Source: Nitrosospira sp. (GTDB lineage: Bacteria; Pseudomonadota; Gammaproteobacteria; Burkholderiales; Nitrosomonadaceae). From it: 64,000 nucleotides of DNA. A program made the position numbers and the translations under genes. This document shows, piece after piece, positions 37,470 through 48,331 of this stretch (the stretch's first letter is position 1; every line of letters begins with the position of its first letter). The notes beneath the pieces were generated by a model. It did not search any database and was not told the origin of the DNA. It saw only the letters and a program-made list of their open reading frames with translations. The DNA is taken from NCBI GenBank assembly GCA_013697655.1, contig JACCWK010000055.1, forward strand, positions 1 to 64,000, in the 5' to 3' direction.

Positions 37470-38459
37470 ATGAAGCCTCTTACCTTTTCCGTTCTGCGTC
37501 TGTTAGGCGATGGCGAGTTTCACTCCGGCGAGACCATTTCACGCGGTCTTGGAGTTTCGCGCACCAGCGTGTCCAATGCGCTGCGCGGCCTGGATGAGGT
37601 TGGCCTGACGGTGCACAAGGTGCGTGGGCGTGGCTACCGTATAGTCGAGCCGATGCAATGGCTGGAACGGGACATCATTCTCAAACATCTGGGAGAGGAG
37701 GCGCATAATATTAACCTCGAAATACTGGATACTGCCGAATCAACCAGCAGCTTGCTTCTACAACAAGCCGCAATGGAATTGAAGTCCAGCGACGTCAGTA
37801 TGCGGGTGGCGGCGGCAGAGCTCCAGATAAGCGGACGTGGACGGCGGGGTCGGCAGTGGCACTCCGGTTTGGGTGATGGACTGATCTTTTCACTGCTATG
37901 GCGATTTCAGCAGGGCCCGAGCTTTCTGTCGGGTTTGAGCCTGGCAGTGGGAGTAGCAGTTATACGCACGTTGGAATTTTCGGGGATTAAAGGCACAGTA
38001 CTTAAATGGCCGAACGATGTGATGTTTAATTTCTGCAAGCTGGGGGGAACACTGATCGAATTACAGGGGGACATGTTCGGTCCCACCGTCGTCGTGATCG
38101 GTGTCGGCCTGAATCTGAAACTGTCGGAGAACATACAGGCACGTATAGACCAGGGTGCGACAGACGTATTCTCCATAACGGGTAAAATGCCGGACCGTAA
38201 TAAATTGCTGGCCGCGCTGCTCACTAATCTCGTAATAATGCTGAGAGAGTTTGAGCATCAAGGTTTTGCCCCGTTCAAGGAAGAATGGGAGGATCATCAC
38301 ATCTGCGAAAATAAAACTGTCACGCTTCGCCTACCCGACGGCTCGAGCCAGGAAGGCGTTGTCCATGGCGTAGCGGATGACGGATCGCTACTGTTACGAA
38401 CCCCAGCGGGAATGCGCAGCTACCGAAGTGGCGATATTACGCTGTGCAGGATGACATGA
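37470..38459 (+). CDS. birA: Biotin-protein ligase / biotin operon repressor
   Basis: A 329-aa bifunctional BirA. The N-terminal winged helix (GLGVSRTSVSNALRGLDEVG, residues 25-45) would bind the bio operator. The central ligase has ISGRGRRGRQWHSGLGDGLI and TVLKWPNDVMF, and a C-terminal SH3-like domain ends at SGDITLCRM. It joins biotin to the acetyl-CoA carboxylase carrier protein. It is followed immediately by coaX (1-bp gap), an arrangement common in betaproteobacteria. Confidence 0.96.
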   Translation: MKPLTFSVLRLLGDGEFHSGETISRGLGVSRTSVSNALRGLDEVGLTVHKVRGRGYRIVEPMQWLERDIILKHLGEEAHNINLEILDTAESTSSLLLQQAAMELKSSDVSMRVAAAELQISGRGRRGRQWHSGLGDGLIFSLLWRFQQGPSFLSGLSLAVGVAVIRTLEFSGIKGTVLKWPNDVMFNFCKLGGTLIELQGDMFGPTVVVIGVGLNLKLSENIQARIDQGATDVFSITGKMPDRNKLLAALLTNLVIMLREFEHQGFAPFKEEWEDHHICENKTVTLRLPDGSSQEGVVHGVADDGSLLLRTPAGMRSYRSGDITLCRMT

Positions 38460-38460
38460 C

Positions 38461-39213
38461 ATGGACCCCCTCCTTCTACTGGCAGTTGATTCCGGCAATA
38501 CCTACGTCAAGTGGGGGCTGCATGACGGACACTCCTGGTTGAAACAGGGTATAGCGGTGCAAACCGAAAAAGCACTGCTGGAGGCAGAGTGGCGAGATCT
38601 AGTGGAACCCGCGCGTATCCTGGTATCGCACGTTGGAAATATGCAGACTAAAATGGATCTGTCCGAGTTATTTTCCCCTTGGAAAGCCGAGCCGGAATGG
38701 ATTGCGGCCGTTGCATATCAGTGTGGCGTTCGCAATTACTACACGGATCCCGCACAGCTCGGGAGCGATCGCTGGGCAGCTCTGATCGCCGCATGGGAAT
38801 TGCAACGGCAGGGCTGTCTGGTGGTGGATACCGGTACCGCCATGACGGTTGACGCGCTTTCTGACACAGGGGAATTTTTGGGCGGCATCATCACCCCCGG
38901 TGTGGATCTGATGCAGAAAATATTAATTGAAAATACCGCCTCGCTTAACCCTGAGAGCGGAAAATTTCGCGATTACCCCGACAGTACCGCCGACGCCATA
39001 TACAGCGGGACGATGCACGCATTGGCTGGCGCAGTGGAACGCATGGCCGCACTGCTTGCTATCACGCTAGGCCATGTGCCTGATTGCATCCTCAGCGGCG
39101 GTACGGCGCAGCAATTACAACCCCAGCTCAATGTAAGTACCCGGGTCGTGGATAATATGGTGTTGGAAGGCCTGGTATTGATTGCGCATGAGAGTTCGGA
39201 AATACCGCTGTGA
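38461..39213 (+). CDS. coaX: Type III pantothenate kinase
   Basis: A 250-aa ASKHA-fold kinase for the first step of CoA synthesis. LAVDSGNTYVKWGL is phosphate-1, VVDTGTAMTVDAL the substrate Asp region, and GGIITPGVDLMQKIL and ILSGGTAQQL complete the fold. It starts 1 bp after birA, so is surely co-transcribed and probably coupled. Confidence 0.96.
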   Translation: MDPLLLLAVDSGNTYVKWGLHDGHSWLKQGIAVQTEKALLEAEWRDLVEPARILVSHVGNMQTKMDLSELFSPWKAEPEWIAAVAYQCGVRNYYTDPAQLGSDRWAALIAAWELQRQGCLVVDTGTAMTVDALSDTGEFLGGIITPGVDLMQKILIENTASLNPESGKFRDYPDSTADAIYSGTMHALAGAVERMAALLAITLGHVPDCILSGGTAQQLQPQLNVSTRVVDNMVLEGLVLIAHESSEIPL

Positions 39214-39282
39214 ATTCAAAAATTTGAATACAGTTTGTAGTCGAGAATCTATTTCACTTCGCGAGTCCTGATCTGGAAACAC

Positions 39283-39981
39283 ATGTCCATTTTTCAACAC
39301 ACAACCTTTTATACTACGGTCAATCAGTTGCAGCACCTGCCGCCGCCGGAGGGACTCTTGGAGATTGCCTTTGCCGGGCGCTCCAATGCGGGCAAGTCCA
39401 GCGCTATTAATTCGCTCGCCAATCGTGGCCGCCTTGCTTTCGTCAGTAAAACGCCTGGACGTACCCAGCACATAAATTTTTTTCAGCTGGGGAGTGGTCG
39501 GTTCCTGGTTGATCTTCCCGGTTACGGCTATGCTAAAGTGCCGGCTGAAATCCGCCAGCATTGGGAACACTTGCTCAGCACCTATCTCCAAACCCGTGAA
39601 TCTCTCTACGGCATGGTGCTTATCATGGACATTCGACATCCTTTAACCCCCCTTGACCGGCGAATGCTGGATTGGTTTGGATCAACTGGAAAACCGGTGC
39701 ATGTTCTGCTTACCAAGGCAGATAAACTGAGTCGGCAGCAGTCAGCGAAAATTTTAAAGAATGTGCTGCTCTTATTATGCGAAACTTATCCGCAATGCAG
39801 CATACAATTATTTTCCAGCATGACGGGCGAGGGGGTCGACGAGGCCGCCGCCTTGCTGGGCACATGGTTGGGACTGGATTCAAATTTGATACAGGAATTA
39901 AATTCTGCGCAAAGCCGCACTAAGCTGAAAATAAAAAACCCCCGGTTAAAGGGGAATAAAACCGGGGGCAAACTACCTTAA
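39283..39981 (+). CDS. engB: Ribosome biogenesis GTPase EngB (YsxC/YihA)
   Basis: A 232-aa essential small GTPase for 50S assembly. The motifs are [19 protein letters not shown] (G1), TPGRTQ (G2), [11 protein letters not shown] (G3) and LTKADKL (G4). The C-terminal 30 residues are a basic extension ([19 protein letters not shown]). The codons of this tail also form a 9-bp hairpin with a T-run on the minus strand. It lies upstream of hemB in the same direction. Confidence 0.96.
   Translation: MSIFQHTTFYTTVNQLQHLPPPEGLLEIAFAGRSNAGKSSAINSLANRGRLAFVSKTPGRTQHINFFQLGSGRFLVDLPGYGYAKVPAEIRQHWEHLLSTYLQTRESLYGMVLIMDIRHPLTPLDRRMLDWFGSTGKPVHVLLTKADKLSRQQSAKILKNVLLLLCETYPQCSIQLFSSMTGEGVDEAAALLGTWLGLDSNLIQELNSAQSRTKLKIKNPRLKGNKTGGKLP
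39933..39968 (-). terminator. Minus-strand intrinsic terminator inside the engB 3' end
   Basis: cccccggtt (39939-39947) and aaccggggg (39960-39968) pair perfectly around a 12-nt loop. On the minus strand the stem is followed by six T (39938-39933). It would stop transcription coming leftward from the hemB side. In the engB sense the same stem has no T-run. Confidence 0.65.
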
Positions 39982-39983
39982 TA

Positions 39984-41130
<1,147 letters not shown>

Positions 41131-41160
41131 GCGATCGCAAGAGTGCGTCACAATGTTTTG

Positions 41161-43485
41161 TTACTGCGCGAAGAATTCCTTTATTACGTCCTCCGTCGAC
41201 TTAAGCGCATCGTCCACCTTGTCGTCTGCTTCGGGTGGTAACTGCTCCTGAAGGAAATATTCTGTCATTGTACCCCCGGTTTGTCGCAAACCGGTTTCCG
41301 GGTTAATTTTGGCTGCCGTGATGCCTGGCGGAGGGGTATAAACTGCCATCGGAACACCTTTCAATACTTTGCCCATGTAACTCATCCATATCGGCAGGGC
41401 GGCGTGGCCTCCGGTTTCGTTATTACCTAAGGATCTGGGGGTGTCAAAGCCAATCCAGGCAATGGCGACCAGATCGGCCTGATAACCACAAAACCAGGCG
41501 TCGACGTGATTGTTGGTGGTGCCGGTTTTCCCGGCCAGATCGGTGCGGCCCAGCTGTTTTGCCCTGGTTGCAGTGCCTCGCTGGATCACATCCTGCATCA
41601 TGCTAGTCATGAGAAAGGCGTTGCGCGGGTCTATGATCTGCTTTGCTTTTTCTGCGGCAAGTGCCTGTTGCGATTGCTCCAGTATATTGCCTTTCACATC
41701 CTCAATGCGCTTGATGAAATAAGGCGATACGCGTAAACCTCCATTGGCAAAGGCGGCATATCCTACTGCCATCTGCATGGGTGTAACCGACCCAGCGCCC
41801 AATGCCATAGGCAAATACGGGGGATGCTGCTTAGGGTCGAAGCTAAAACGGGCGACGTAATCCTGGGCATATTGAACGCCGATTGCCTGGAGGATGCGAA
41901 TGGATACCAAATTCTTGGATTTAGCAAGCGCTTCGCGCATGCGTAAAGGCCCTTCGTAACTACCATCGAAATTTCTAGGTTCCCAATCCTCGCTTCCTGT
42001 TTCCGCTGCGGTAAAAAATAGCGGGGCATCATTGATGACGGTTGCGGTAGTAAAACCCTTTTCCAGAGAGGCGGAATAAATGAAAGGTTTGAAACTGGAG
42101 CCAGGTTGACGCCATGCCTGCGTGACGTGATTAAACTGACTGCGATTGAAATCGAAGCCGCCTACCACGGCGCGAATTGCGCCATCTCGCGAATTGATTG
42201 AAATCAACGAGGCTTCGACCTGGGGAAGTTGCACAATTTGCCATACATCCTTTTCGTTCTTCCGTATGCGAACAAGTGATCCCGGGCGAATATCTTGGGG
42301 TTTGGGGCTGGCTTTGTTGGGAAGAAATTTCTGCGCAAACTTGAGGCCATCGCCGGAAATTTCGATAATTACGCCGCCTTTGCGATATGCCCTGACAAGT
42401 TTTGAGTCGACGGCCAACACCACGGCCCCATAAATATCATCGCTGTCGACCACTTCCTGTAACGCGTCTTCCAGCATCTCCTCGCGGTCACCATCACTTT
42501 TTGCTAAGTCGATAACTGCCTCGGGACCGCGATAGCCATGGCGTCTATCATAATCCAGCACGCCTTGACGCACTGCTTTATAGGCCGCCTCCTGATCAAG
42601 TCGCTTCACCGTGGTGTAAACTCTGAAACCCTTGGTGTAAGTATCCTCCCGATAGCGTTCATACATGGCTTGACGCGCCATTTCCGCCACGTAATCGGCG
42701 CGCACAGTGAATTCCTGTGACTCACGCTTAACGTGGATCGGTTGTTTTCCTGCTTCTTTAAATTCCTGACTGGAGATATAGCCTAGATCATGCATGCGCC
42801 GCAGTACGTAGAGTTGGCGTGTCTTGGCGCGCTTGATATTGACCACCGGGTTGAAGCGTGAGGGGGCTTTGGGAAGACCCGCAAGCATCGTGGCTTCAGC
42901 GAGGTTAATATCGTTCAGGGGTTTGCCAAAATATACCTGGGCTGCGGCGGCAAACCCGTAAGCGCGTTGGCCGAGATAAATCTGGTTGAAGTAAAGCTCG
43001 AGGATTTCGTCTTTGCTTAAACTGTGTTCAATCTTGAATGCAAGTAAAGCTTCACTGAATTTCCGGGTCAGCGTTTTTTCCTTGGTCAGAAAAAAGTTCC
43101 TTGCAACCTGCATAGTAATGGTACTGGCGCCCTGGCGTACTCCGCCAGAAGCGAAATTGGAGTAAGCGGCACGCAGTATCCCGATGTAATCCACGCCGCC
43201 ATGCTGATAGAACCTGTCATCCTCAGCGGCAAGAATCGCCTGCTTGAGGCGTTTCGGCGCCATGCTGATTTTAACCACCTGGCGGCGCTCCTCGCCAAAT
43301 TCTCCGATAAGGGCGCCCTCGTCGCTATAGACGCGCAAAGGAATTTTCGGGCGATAATCGGTCAATGCCTCAAGCGAAGGCAGCGTGGGGAAGGTAACCA
43401 GCGCTGCGAAACCAATCAATAGAATCCCAAGCAGACTCAACGCAAAAACTGCTGCGATGGGATAAATCCACCAGCGTGCTAGCAT
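41161..43485 (-). CDS. mrcA: Penicillin-binding protein 1A
   Basis: A 774-aa bifunctional peptidoglycan synthase. An N-terminal membrane anchor (WIYPIAAVFALSLLGILLIG) is followed by the GT51 glycosyltransferase with ILAAEDDRFYQHGGVDYIGI and GASTITMQVARNFFL. An OB-like insertion precedes the transpeptidase with PGSSFKPFIYSASLE (SxxK), SKN (ALAKSKNLVS) and LAGKTGTTNNHVDAWFCGY (KTG). Length is typical of betaproteobacterial PBP1A. It is convergent with hemB (30 bp between stops). Confidence 0.96.
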   Translation of the reverse strand: MLARWWIYPIAAVFALSLLGILLIGFAALVTFPTLPSLEALTDYRPKIPLRVYSDEGALIGEFGEERRQVVKISMAPKRLKQAILAAEDDRFYQHGGVDYIGILRAAYSNFASGGVRQGASTITMQVARNFFLTKEKTLTRKFSEALLAFKIEHSLSKDEILELYFNQIYLGQRAYGFAAAAQVYFGKPLNDINLAEATMLAGLPKAPSRFNPVVNIKRAKTRQLYVLRRMHDLGYISSQEFKEAGKQPIHVKRESQEFTVRADYVAEMARQAMYERYREDTYTKGFRVYTTVKRLDQEAAYKAVRQGVLDYDRRHGYRGPEAVIDLAKSDGDREEMLEDALQEVVDSDDIYGAVVLAVDSKLVRAYRKGGVIIEISGDGLKFAQKFLPNKASPKPQDIRPGSLVRIRKNEKDVWQIVQLPQVEASLISINSRDGAIRAVVGGFDFNRSQFNHVTQAWRQPGSSFKPFIYSASLEKGFTTATVINDAPLFFTAAETGSEDWEPRNFDGSYEGPLRMREALAKSKNLVSIRILQAIGVQYAQDYVARFSFDPKQHPPYLPMALGAGSVTPMQMAVGYAAFANGGLRVSPYFIKRIEDVKGNILEQSQQALAAEKAKQIIDPRNAFLMTSMMQDVIQRGTATRAKQLGRTDLAGKTGTTNNHVDAWFCGYQADLVAIAWIGFDTPRSLGNNETGGHAALPIWMSYMGKVLKGVPMAVYTPPPGITAAKINPETGLRQTGGTMTEYFLQEQLPPEADDKVDDALKSTEDVIKEFFAQ

Positions 43486-43899
43486 GCGGGGCGAATGTCG
43501 AAGAAGAGGGCGAAAATGAGCATCTGCAATTATAAGTGGCCGAGTTTAATCCTGAATGTTAAAAAGGTGCCGAGATGAAATATAAGTTTGAACATGTGAC
43601 CTTTCGCTGCCCTTCGCACTGACACGGCGGATGCATGCAATTATAAAGTATGTGCTGAAGTAATACGTTACATATACCTTCGTGACAAAAAACGGGAACC
43701 AGCCAATCGGACTGCTTGGGTTTCGCTAATGTCTAAAAAGAAAATTTAACGTAATTACAGCGGAATTTTATTAAGGAAATAGCTGAGCTTAAACGAGTAT
43801 CGCATGGAGTGGCATACAATATTAGCAACCGCTTAAATTACTGAGCATATTTTGCCGGTTTTCAAAAATATCGGCAGCGGCGTCTGCTGACGCGGGCCA
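43486..43899. other. Intergenic region upstream of mrcA
   Basis: About 410 bp, AT-rich, with no supported ORF. The string gcaattataa occurs twice (about 43527 and 43636). The mrcA promoter should be at the left side. No pilM gene is found divergent from mrcA here, although that is its frequent neighbour in proteobacteria. Confidence 0.45.
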
Positions 43900-44289
43900 T
43901 CATGGTGTAAACGAAAACAATACAGGGTTTTTAGTTAAAGCGACCAGTACGATATACAAAAAAACGATCTGAGCCGCAATCACCGCGGAAATCCTCGCCT
44001 TACGTGTTCTTCCGAATCTTAATGCCACCATACCCAAACCGATATAGAGTAGAAGTCCCGCGATTTTGGCGCCGAGCCAGGAGTTGTGTATGGGATCCTG
44101 GTGAAGCATGATAGCTAGCGCAATGGCGCTTGCGAGTAGCACGGTATCCACCATATGCGGCATAATTTTCACCCAGCGCTGTTGCAGGGCAGTGGAATCC
44201 CGCATCATCCATACGCTACGCAAAGAAAACAGAAGATAGCTGATGGCAACGCTGGTGATATGAATCATTTTTAGTGCTGCATAACTCAT
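43900..44289 (-). CDS. SirB2-family four-helix membrane protein
   Basis: A 129-aa inner-membrane protein with four helices: MIHITSVAISYLLFSLRSVW, MVDTVLLASAIALAIMLHQD, AKIAGLLLYIGLGMVALRFG and VIAAQIVFLYIVLVALTKNP. This matches the SirB family, whose function is unclear. The true start is ATG 44289 with SD ggagag; the 274-codon ORF in the track is an extension through the next gene in the wrong frame. The preceding copD-like stop lies 3 bp upstream, so the two form a coupled pair. Confidence 0.8.
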   Translation of the reverse strand: MSYAALKMIHITSVAISYLLFSLRSVWMMRDSTALQQRWVKIMPHMVDTVLLASAIALAIMLHQDPIHNSWLGAKIAGLLLYIGLGMVALRFGRTRKARISAVIAAQIVFLYIVLVALTKNPVLFSFTP

Positions 44290-44291
44290 GC

Positions 44292-44774
44292 TCACTCTCC
44301 GTGAAACATCCACCCGTGGCTGCCCGCCACCGCTCCTGCGACAGCGACAAGACTCAGGCTCAGCATTACCCAATGCATGCGCCTCATCCGCGCGAAGGTT
44401 TTTGCCGAATCGTGCTCCGCCGTATTCTTTATCTGCCGGCGTAGCACCAGCGGTTCTACTACGAACAGCATCAAGGTAAAGATCAGCCACACCAGGACCA
44501 TCGCATGCATCCACCAGAAGCGCAGTTCCGCAAAACGGCTCCAGGCGTTGAGTATATGTACCATATAGAATCCGCTCAAGCCGACGAGCAAGGTGGTGAA
44601 ACGTGCCTGAGGCGCGAAGCGGCTTTCGATGCGGCCAAAAAACTCTGTTCGCTCGGATGCCGATTTCATTTGCGCCATAGCGGGAATCAATACGGTGGTG
44701 ACCATCGCCACACCTCCGATCCACAGCACCACACCCAACACATGGAGCACTCTCGCAAATGCAAATTCATCCAT
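44292..44774 (-). CDS. CopD-like membrane protein
   Basis: A 160-aa protein with four helices. It starts DEFAFARVLHVLGVVLWIGG, the conserved His/Trp-Gly-Gly first helix of CopD/DUF2269-type haem or copper-related membrane proteins. His residues in helix 1 (LHVLG), helix 3 (WWMHAM) and MRRMHWVML could be metal or haem ligands. SD taggaga precedes ATG 44774. It is paired with the SirB2 gene. A role in copper or haem handling is suggested by the family only. Confidence 0.7.
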   Translation of the reverse strand: MDEFAFARVLHVLGVVLWIGGVAMVTTVLIPAMAQMKSASERTEFFGRIESRFAPQARFTTLLVGLSGFYMVHILNAWSRFAELRFWWMHAMVLVWLIFTLMLFVVEPLVLRRQIKNTAEHDSAKTFARMRRMHWVMLSLSLVAVAGAVAGSHGWMFHGE

Positions 44775-44898
44775 AAATTATCTCCTAATGTTGTTCATCG
44801 CTACGGATGCCCTGCTCACGATGATGCGCTCCGCCTTGGACTCTGGTTCATCCAAGGAATTCAATGGCGATGGCATCAGTGCCGCGCCCGCCCGGTAA

Positions 44899-47800
44899 TC
44901 ATCGTGCGGTTTGCTTCATCGCCTGGGTTATACGCACTGTTTCCATGCTCACCGTGGTTACGCGCGCAAGCAGGTCGATCACCTTTTCCTTGTAATCGGC
45001 GAAGCGATAGGTATCGAATTTCTCGCGAATGGTGGGGTCCTTGGATTTTTTTTCCTTGTACTGGTCGAGTATCCATTCCAGCGCGCAACGGTTGCCAAGC
45101 CGGTAATCCCAGGCTTCCGCAGGAATACCGCGTAGCGTAGTCTCGGTATCCAGCGTGATGATGCCCGTATCTTTGTCAGCGCGCAGCAGAGCCTTGGGTG
45201 AAAGACCGGCGGCGCGCGTTTTTGTGTCGGGCGAGTCGATGCGCTCAAGGCTGAAAGGCTCCACCGATTCGTAGCCGATGTGCAATTTCATCAACATCTC
45301 GCCCCACGCGGCCCATTGCCAGAAGTCCGCATAGAAAGGGATGCGCGGAAACTCCCGCTTCAGGTTCAGCGCGTACTTTTCGCGATAAAGCGGATCGTGC
45401 AGCACGCCGTAGCAGTAGTGGAAGATAGTTTCTTTGGTGATCGTCTTGGCGCTATGGCCGATGCCGGTTTCTGGCTTGTAGTGCTCGGTGAATTGCTTGA
45501 GACCCCAGTCGGTGATGTTGTCAATACGCTGACCGAGTTTATATCGGAACTGAGGAAAGCAGATCGAATCACCATTGACGTGATAATCTGGCAGCAAGTT
45601 CGTGGCAATTGCACTGAATGCTTTCGTGCCCCCAAGGTCGAGAAGCATCGCTACATTTTCATGTTGTGCTCCAAAAAACTCGCGTTGCAGATACTGCATT
45701 TCGTTGAGTTGTTTTTGGAAATATAAAAACGATTTAACGAAGGGTCGATACAATGCTGGCTGTAAGTATTCTCTCCCATAGACATACTCAACCGATTTGC
45801 TGAGATCATTTTTTACCGCACGCGACCACTTGATGCGATACGCGAGACGGTCCTCAAGATGCTCTCGTGCTCGGAGCTTGCCTTTGAGTCGCTTCAATTC
45901 CGAGTTATATTCAGCGATGAGGAACTGAACTTTTGCTTCAACCTGCTTTGGATCAAAGTCGTAAACCCACTCATCTCGAGCGGTCACAATACCCAATGAA
46001 AACTTGTGAAAAAGCGCTTTCACATCGCGATTGCTCTTTGCAGCCTTGGTGTCTTTACTTGCTAGTGTAATCAGTGTGTCGAAATCGGTGCTCGCCAAGT
46101 TGATCCAGTTATTTCTTGCATCCGGTGCGATGAGATCAAAATGCCGCTCGCGCAATGATTTGCTACTGATAAAACTGAGTTTCTCATCGACCTTGGCATA
46201 ATCACGTACTGTCTGGTACATGATTTTGCATCCATTGATTTCCTTCTTTCTGACGCAGAACCAGATAGCTACTCCCACGCGGATTTGATCATCAAAGATA
46301 TTTCCACCTTCCTGCCTGCGCCGCTCACCGCTGGTTCGCGCGTTACCCTTCAAATCCACCACCCAGATTTCGTTAAACTCCTTCGCAATCACCTTGCGGA
46401 AGCCGTCAAAAGTGCGACTGTCAATGAACGAGCTATTGTTGACAAACGCAATCACACCGTTCTCGCTCAGCCGGTCACTGGCCCATCGGAAGAAGCGGGC
46501 ATACATGTCATAGAGTTTGGTTTTCTGCGCGGTACTCTCGGCGATGTAGGTATGCTTGATACGTTTATCGATTTCGGGGTATTCGCGATTTTTATTGTTG
46601 TCGTTTTCGTTGAGTTGGTTGGCGTTGTATGGCGGGTTGCCAATGATCACGCTAATTCGCTTGCTGTTTTGCCGCTTGATGCGTGCGACATTCTCTTCGC
46701 TGACGCTGCCGAATAAATTAGCGGTAGTACCCTTGGCGGCAGTGTGCAGACCTATATTGTCCAGTGTGTCCACGAAGCACAAATTGGGGAATTCTTCATA
46801 GTTGCCCGTAATCGCTGCGTAGGTTGCTTCAATGTTAAGGTTTGCCACGTAGTAGGGCAAGATGGCTATTTCGTTGGCGTATAGCTCGTTGAGGTATTTG
46901 TATTTGAGTTTTGCAGGCTGACCACGAAAATGGTCCAGCATTTCACAGATAAAGGTGCCGGTGCCGGTTGCGGGATCGAGAATTTCGACGTCCTTATCGA
47001 TCAGATTCTTGCCGAAGTGCTTTTCCGTCAGCCAGTCGGCTCCGTCGATCATGAAGCGAACGATTTCGTTCGGCGTATAGACCACGCCTAGGCGGTCCGC
47101 TGCCTTGGGGTTATAAACCTTGTAGAAATTTTCGTAGATGACTTTGAGGAAGGCCTGTTTTTCATTGTGACTGGAGATTTGGGCGGCAGCGGCACGAATG
47201 GCGGCGTAGTAGGTCTCCAGTCCTTTGAGGGTCTGTTTTTTCAGGCTGCCGGTGAAGAATTTTTCTTCCAGCGCATATAGCTCGCGTGCCACATTGTTTT
47301 TCTGGTGAAAATCTGGGTCGTCAAACACCTTCGCGAAGATTTCTTCGGTGAGGATATGCTGGATCAGCATTTCGCGCACATCGGCATCAGTCAAACTGGG
47401 GTTGATGGCTTCTTGCGCATGGACTAGAAATTTTTGCTCGGCGTCGCGGAAGTTGGCATTAGCCTCATGCTCGTGTTCGATCATCTCCCGCAGGGCTTGC
47501 AATACCGCAGGCAGATCGGTTTTGAACTGCTCCACTGCAGCGCGGAAACCGGCAATCTCGGCCCGTTCGAAGCTGAAGAAAAGCGTGAGTAGCTGGGACA
47601 ACCTGACGGTGTCGGTCATGTCGCAGCGCAGGACTTCATTTTTATGCTGCACCAGAACGGCGGTTACATCATCCGAGAAAATGATGTTGTCCTGGGGGTA
47701 GCCTTTCCTGAATTTCTTGACAATCTCATCGTCAAGATTATCGTTCGCGTCCTTGGCTTCCCAATAGCCCAACGGCATACGCAGTTCGTGTAGCAAGGCG

Positions 47801-47994
47801 CCATCGACGGTGATATTGGTTCTGGTCGCGGTTTTGACCGGGTATTCAGCCAAAAATACCAGATTCTGCCGGCGGCCCCAGTTCTTGAGCAAATCCTTGA
47901 AAGCTTCGCGCACGATGGTTTCGCGTGCGCTGCCGCTGATTTTCCTGATGATATCGAGCTGCTTGAGATAGTCGTTGATGAGTAGCTGGCTCAA
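44899..47994 (-). CDS. Fused restriction-methyltransferase (type IIG / ISP-like, no helicase)
   Basis: A 1031-aa single-chain enzyme. The N-terminal 90 residues carry a PD-(D/E)XK-like nuclease core, ITVDG and then GYWEAKD. A helical linker leads to an N6-adenine methyltransferase: VEILDPATGTGTFICEMLDH (motif I, about 340) and VIIGNPPYNANQ (motif IV, NPPY, about 452). The last 450 residues are a target-recognition region like that of type ISP enzymes (YVYGREYLQPALYRPF). The SF2 helicase of true ISP enzymes is absent. It would cut unmodified foreign DNA in the cytoplasm. It lies downstream of a toxin-antitoxin pair on the same strand (64 bp gap). Confidence 0.85.
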   Translation of the reverse strand: MSQLLINDYLKQLDIIRKISGSARETIVREAFKDLLKNWGRRQNLVFLAEYPVKTATRTNITVDGALLHELRMPLGYWEAKDANDNLDDEIVKKFRKGYPQDNIIFSDDVTAVLVQHKNEVLRCDMTDTVRLSQLLTLFFSFERAEIAGFRAAVEQFKTDLPAVLQALREMIEHEHEANANFRDAEQKFLVHAQEAINPSLTDADVREMLIQHILTEEIFAKVFDDPDFHQKNNVARELYALEEKFFTGSLKKQTLKGLETYYAAIRAAAAQISSHNEKQAFLKVIYENFYKVYNPKAADRLGVVYTPNEIVRFMIDGADWLTEKHFGKNLIDKDVEILDPATGTGTFICEMLDHFRGQPAKLKYKYLNELYANEIAILPYYVANLNIEATYAAITGNYEEFPNLCFVDTLDNIGLHTAAKGTTANLFGSVSEENVARIKRQNSKRISVIIGNPPYNANQLNENDNNKNREYPEIDKRIKHTYIAESTAQKTKLYDMYARFFRWASDRLSENGVIAFVNNSSFIDSRTFDGFRKVIAKEFNEIWVVDLKGNARTSGERRRQEGGNIFDDQIRVGVAIWFCVRKKEINGCKIMYQTVRDYAKVDEKLSFISSKSLRERHFDLIAPDARNNWINLASTDFDTLITLASKDTKAAKSNRDVKALFHKFSLGIVTARDEWVYDFDPKQVEAKVQFLIAEYNSELKRLKGKLRAREHLEDRLAYRIKWSRAVKNDLSKSVEYVYGREYLQPALYRPFVKSFLYFQKQLNEMQYLQREFFGAQHENVAMLLDLGGTKAFSAIATNLLPDYHVNGDSICFPQFRYKLGQRIDNITDWGLKQFTEHYKPETGIGHSAKTITKETIFHYCYGVLHDPLYREKYALNLKREFPRIPFYADFWQWAAWGEMLMKLHIGYESVEPFSLERIDSPDTKTRAAGLSPKALLRADKDTGIITLDTETTLRGIPAEAWDYRLGNRCALEWILDQYKEKKSKDPTIREKFDTYRFADYKEKVIDLLARVTTVSMETVRITQAMKQTAR

Positions 47995-48058
47995 TGAGTG
48001 TCCTATTGTTATTTCTGTTCAGTATTTGGATTGGATCAGTAGCAAAAATGGGGGATCG

Positions 48059-48331
48059 TTACCACTGCCGCATCTGGTGGAAAATCCGCAGAATGGTGAT
48101 TGAATCAGGCTGGGGCAGGTAAACGATGGTGAAGGGTGTGCCGGTCACGACAAGTTCGCGGGTAGAATGGATGCGCCCGGCTTTGCCAAGCAACGGGTGT
48201 TCCTTGAGCAATTTGACACACTCAAGAATTTTTCCACCCATGCGTTGTGCGGCATGCGAGTTATCCAGCGCAATGTGTTGCCGCAACGAGACAAGATCAT
48301 CAATGGCATTTTCATGCCACTTTATCTGCAT
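48059..48331 (-). CDS. RelE/ParE-type toxin
   Basis: A 90-aa RelE/ParE-fold protein: MQIKWHENAIDDLVSLRQHI, GRIHSTRELVVTGTPFTIVY and a C-terminal ITILRIFHQMRQW, the usual basic final strand. ParE-like members poison gyrase and RelE-like members cut mRNA; the two cannot be separated safely here. It overlaps the antitoxin by 10 bp and precedes the restriction-methyltransferase. Confidence 0.88.
   Translation of the reverse strand: MQIKWHENAIDDLVSLRQHIALDNSHAAQRMGGKILECVKLLKEHPLLGKAGRIHSTRELVVTGTPFTIVYLPQPDSITILRIFHQMRQW

Noticed and set aside
43900-44724. 274-aa reading of the SirB2 gene
   Set aside because: The first 145 codons are the copD-like gene in a wrong frame; the SD supports ATG 44289.
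44775-44898. 32-codon minus-strand ORF (MPSPLNSLDE) ending at the copD-like SD
   Set aside because: No SD and no family; probably accidental in the short spacer.
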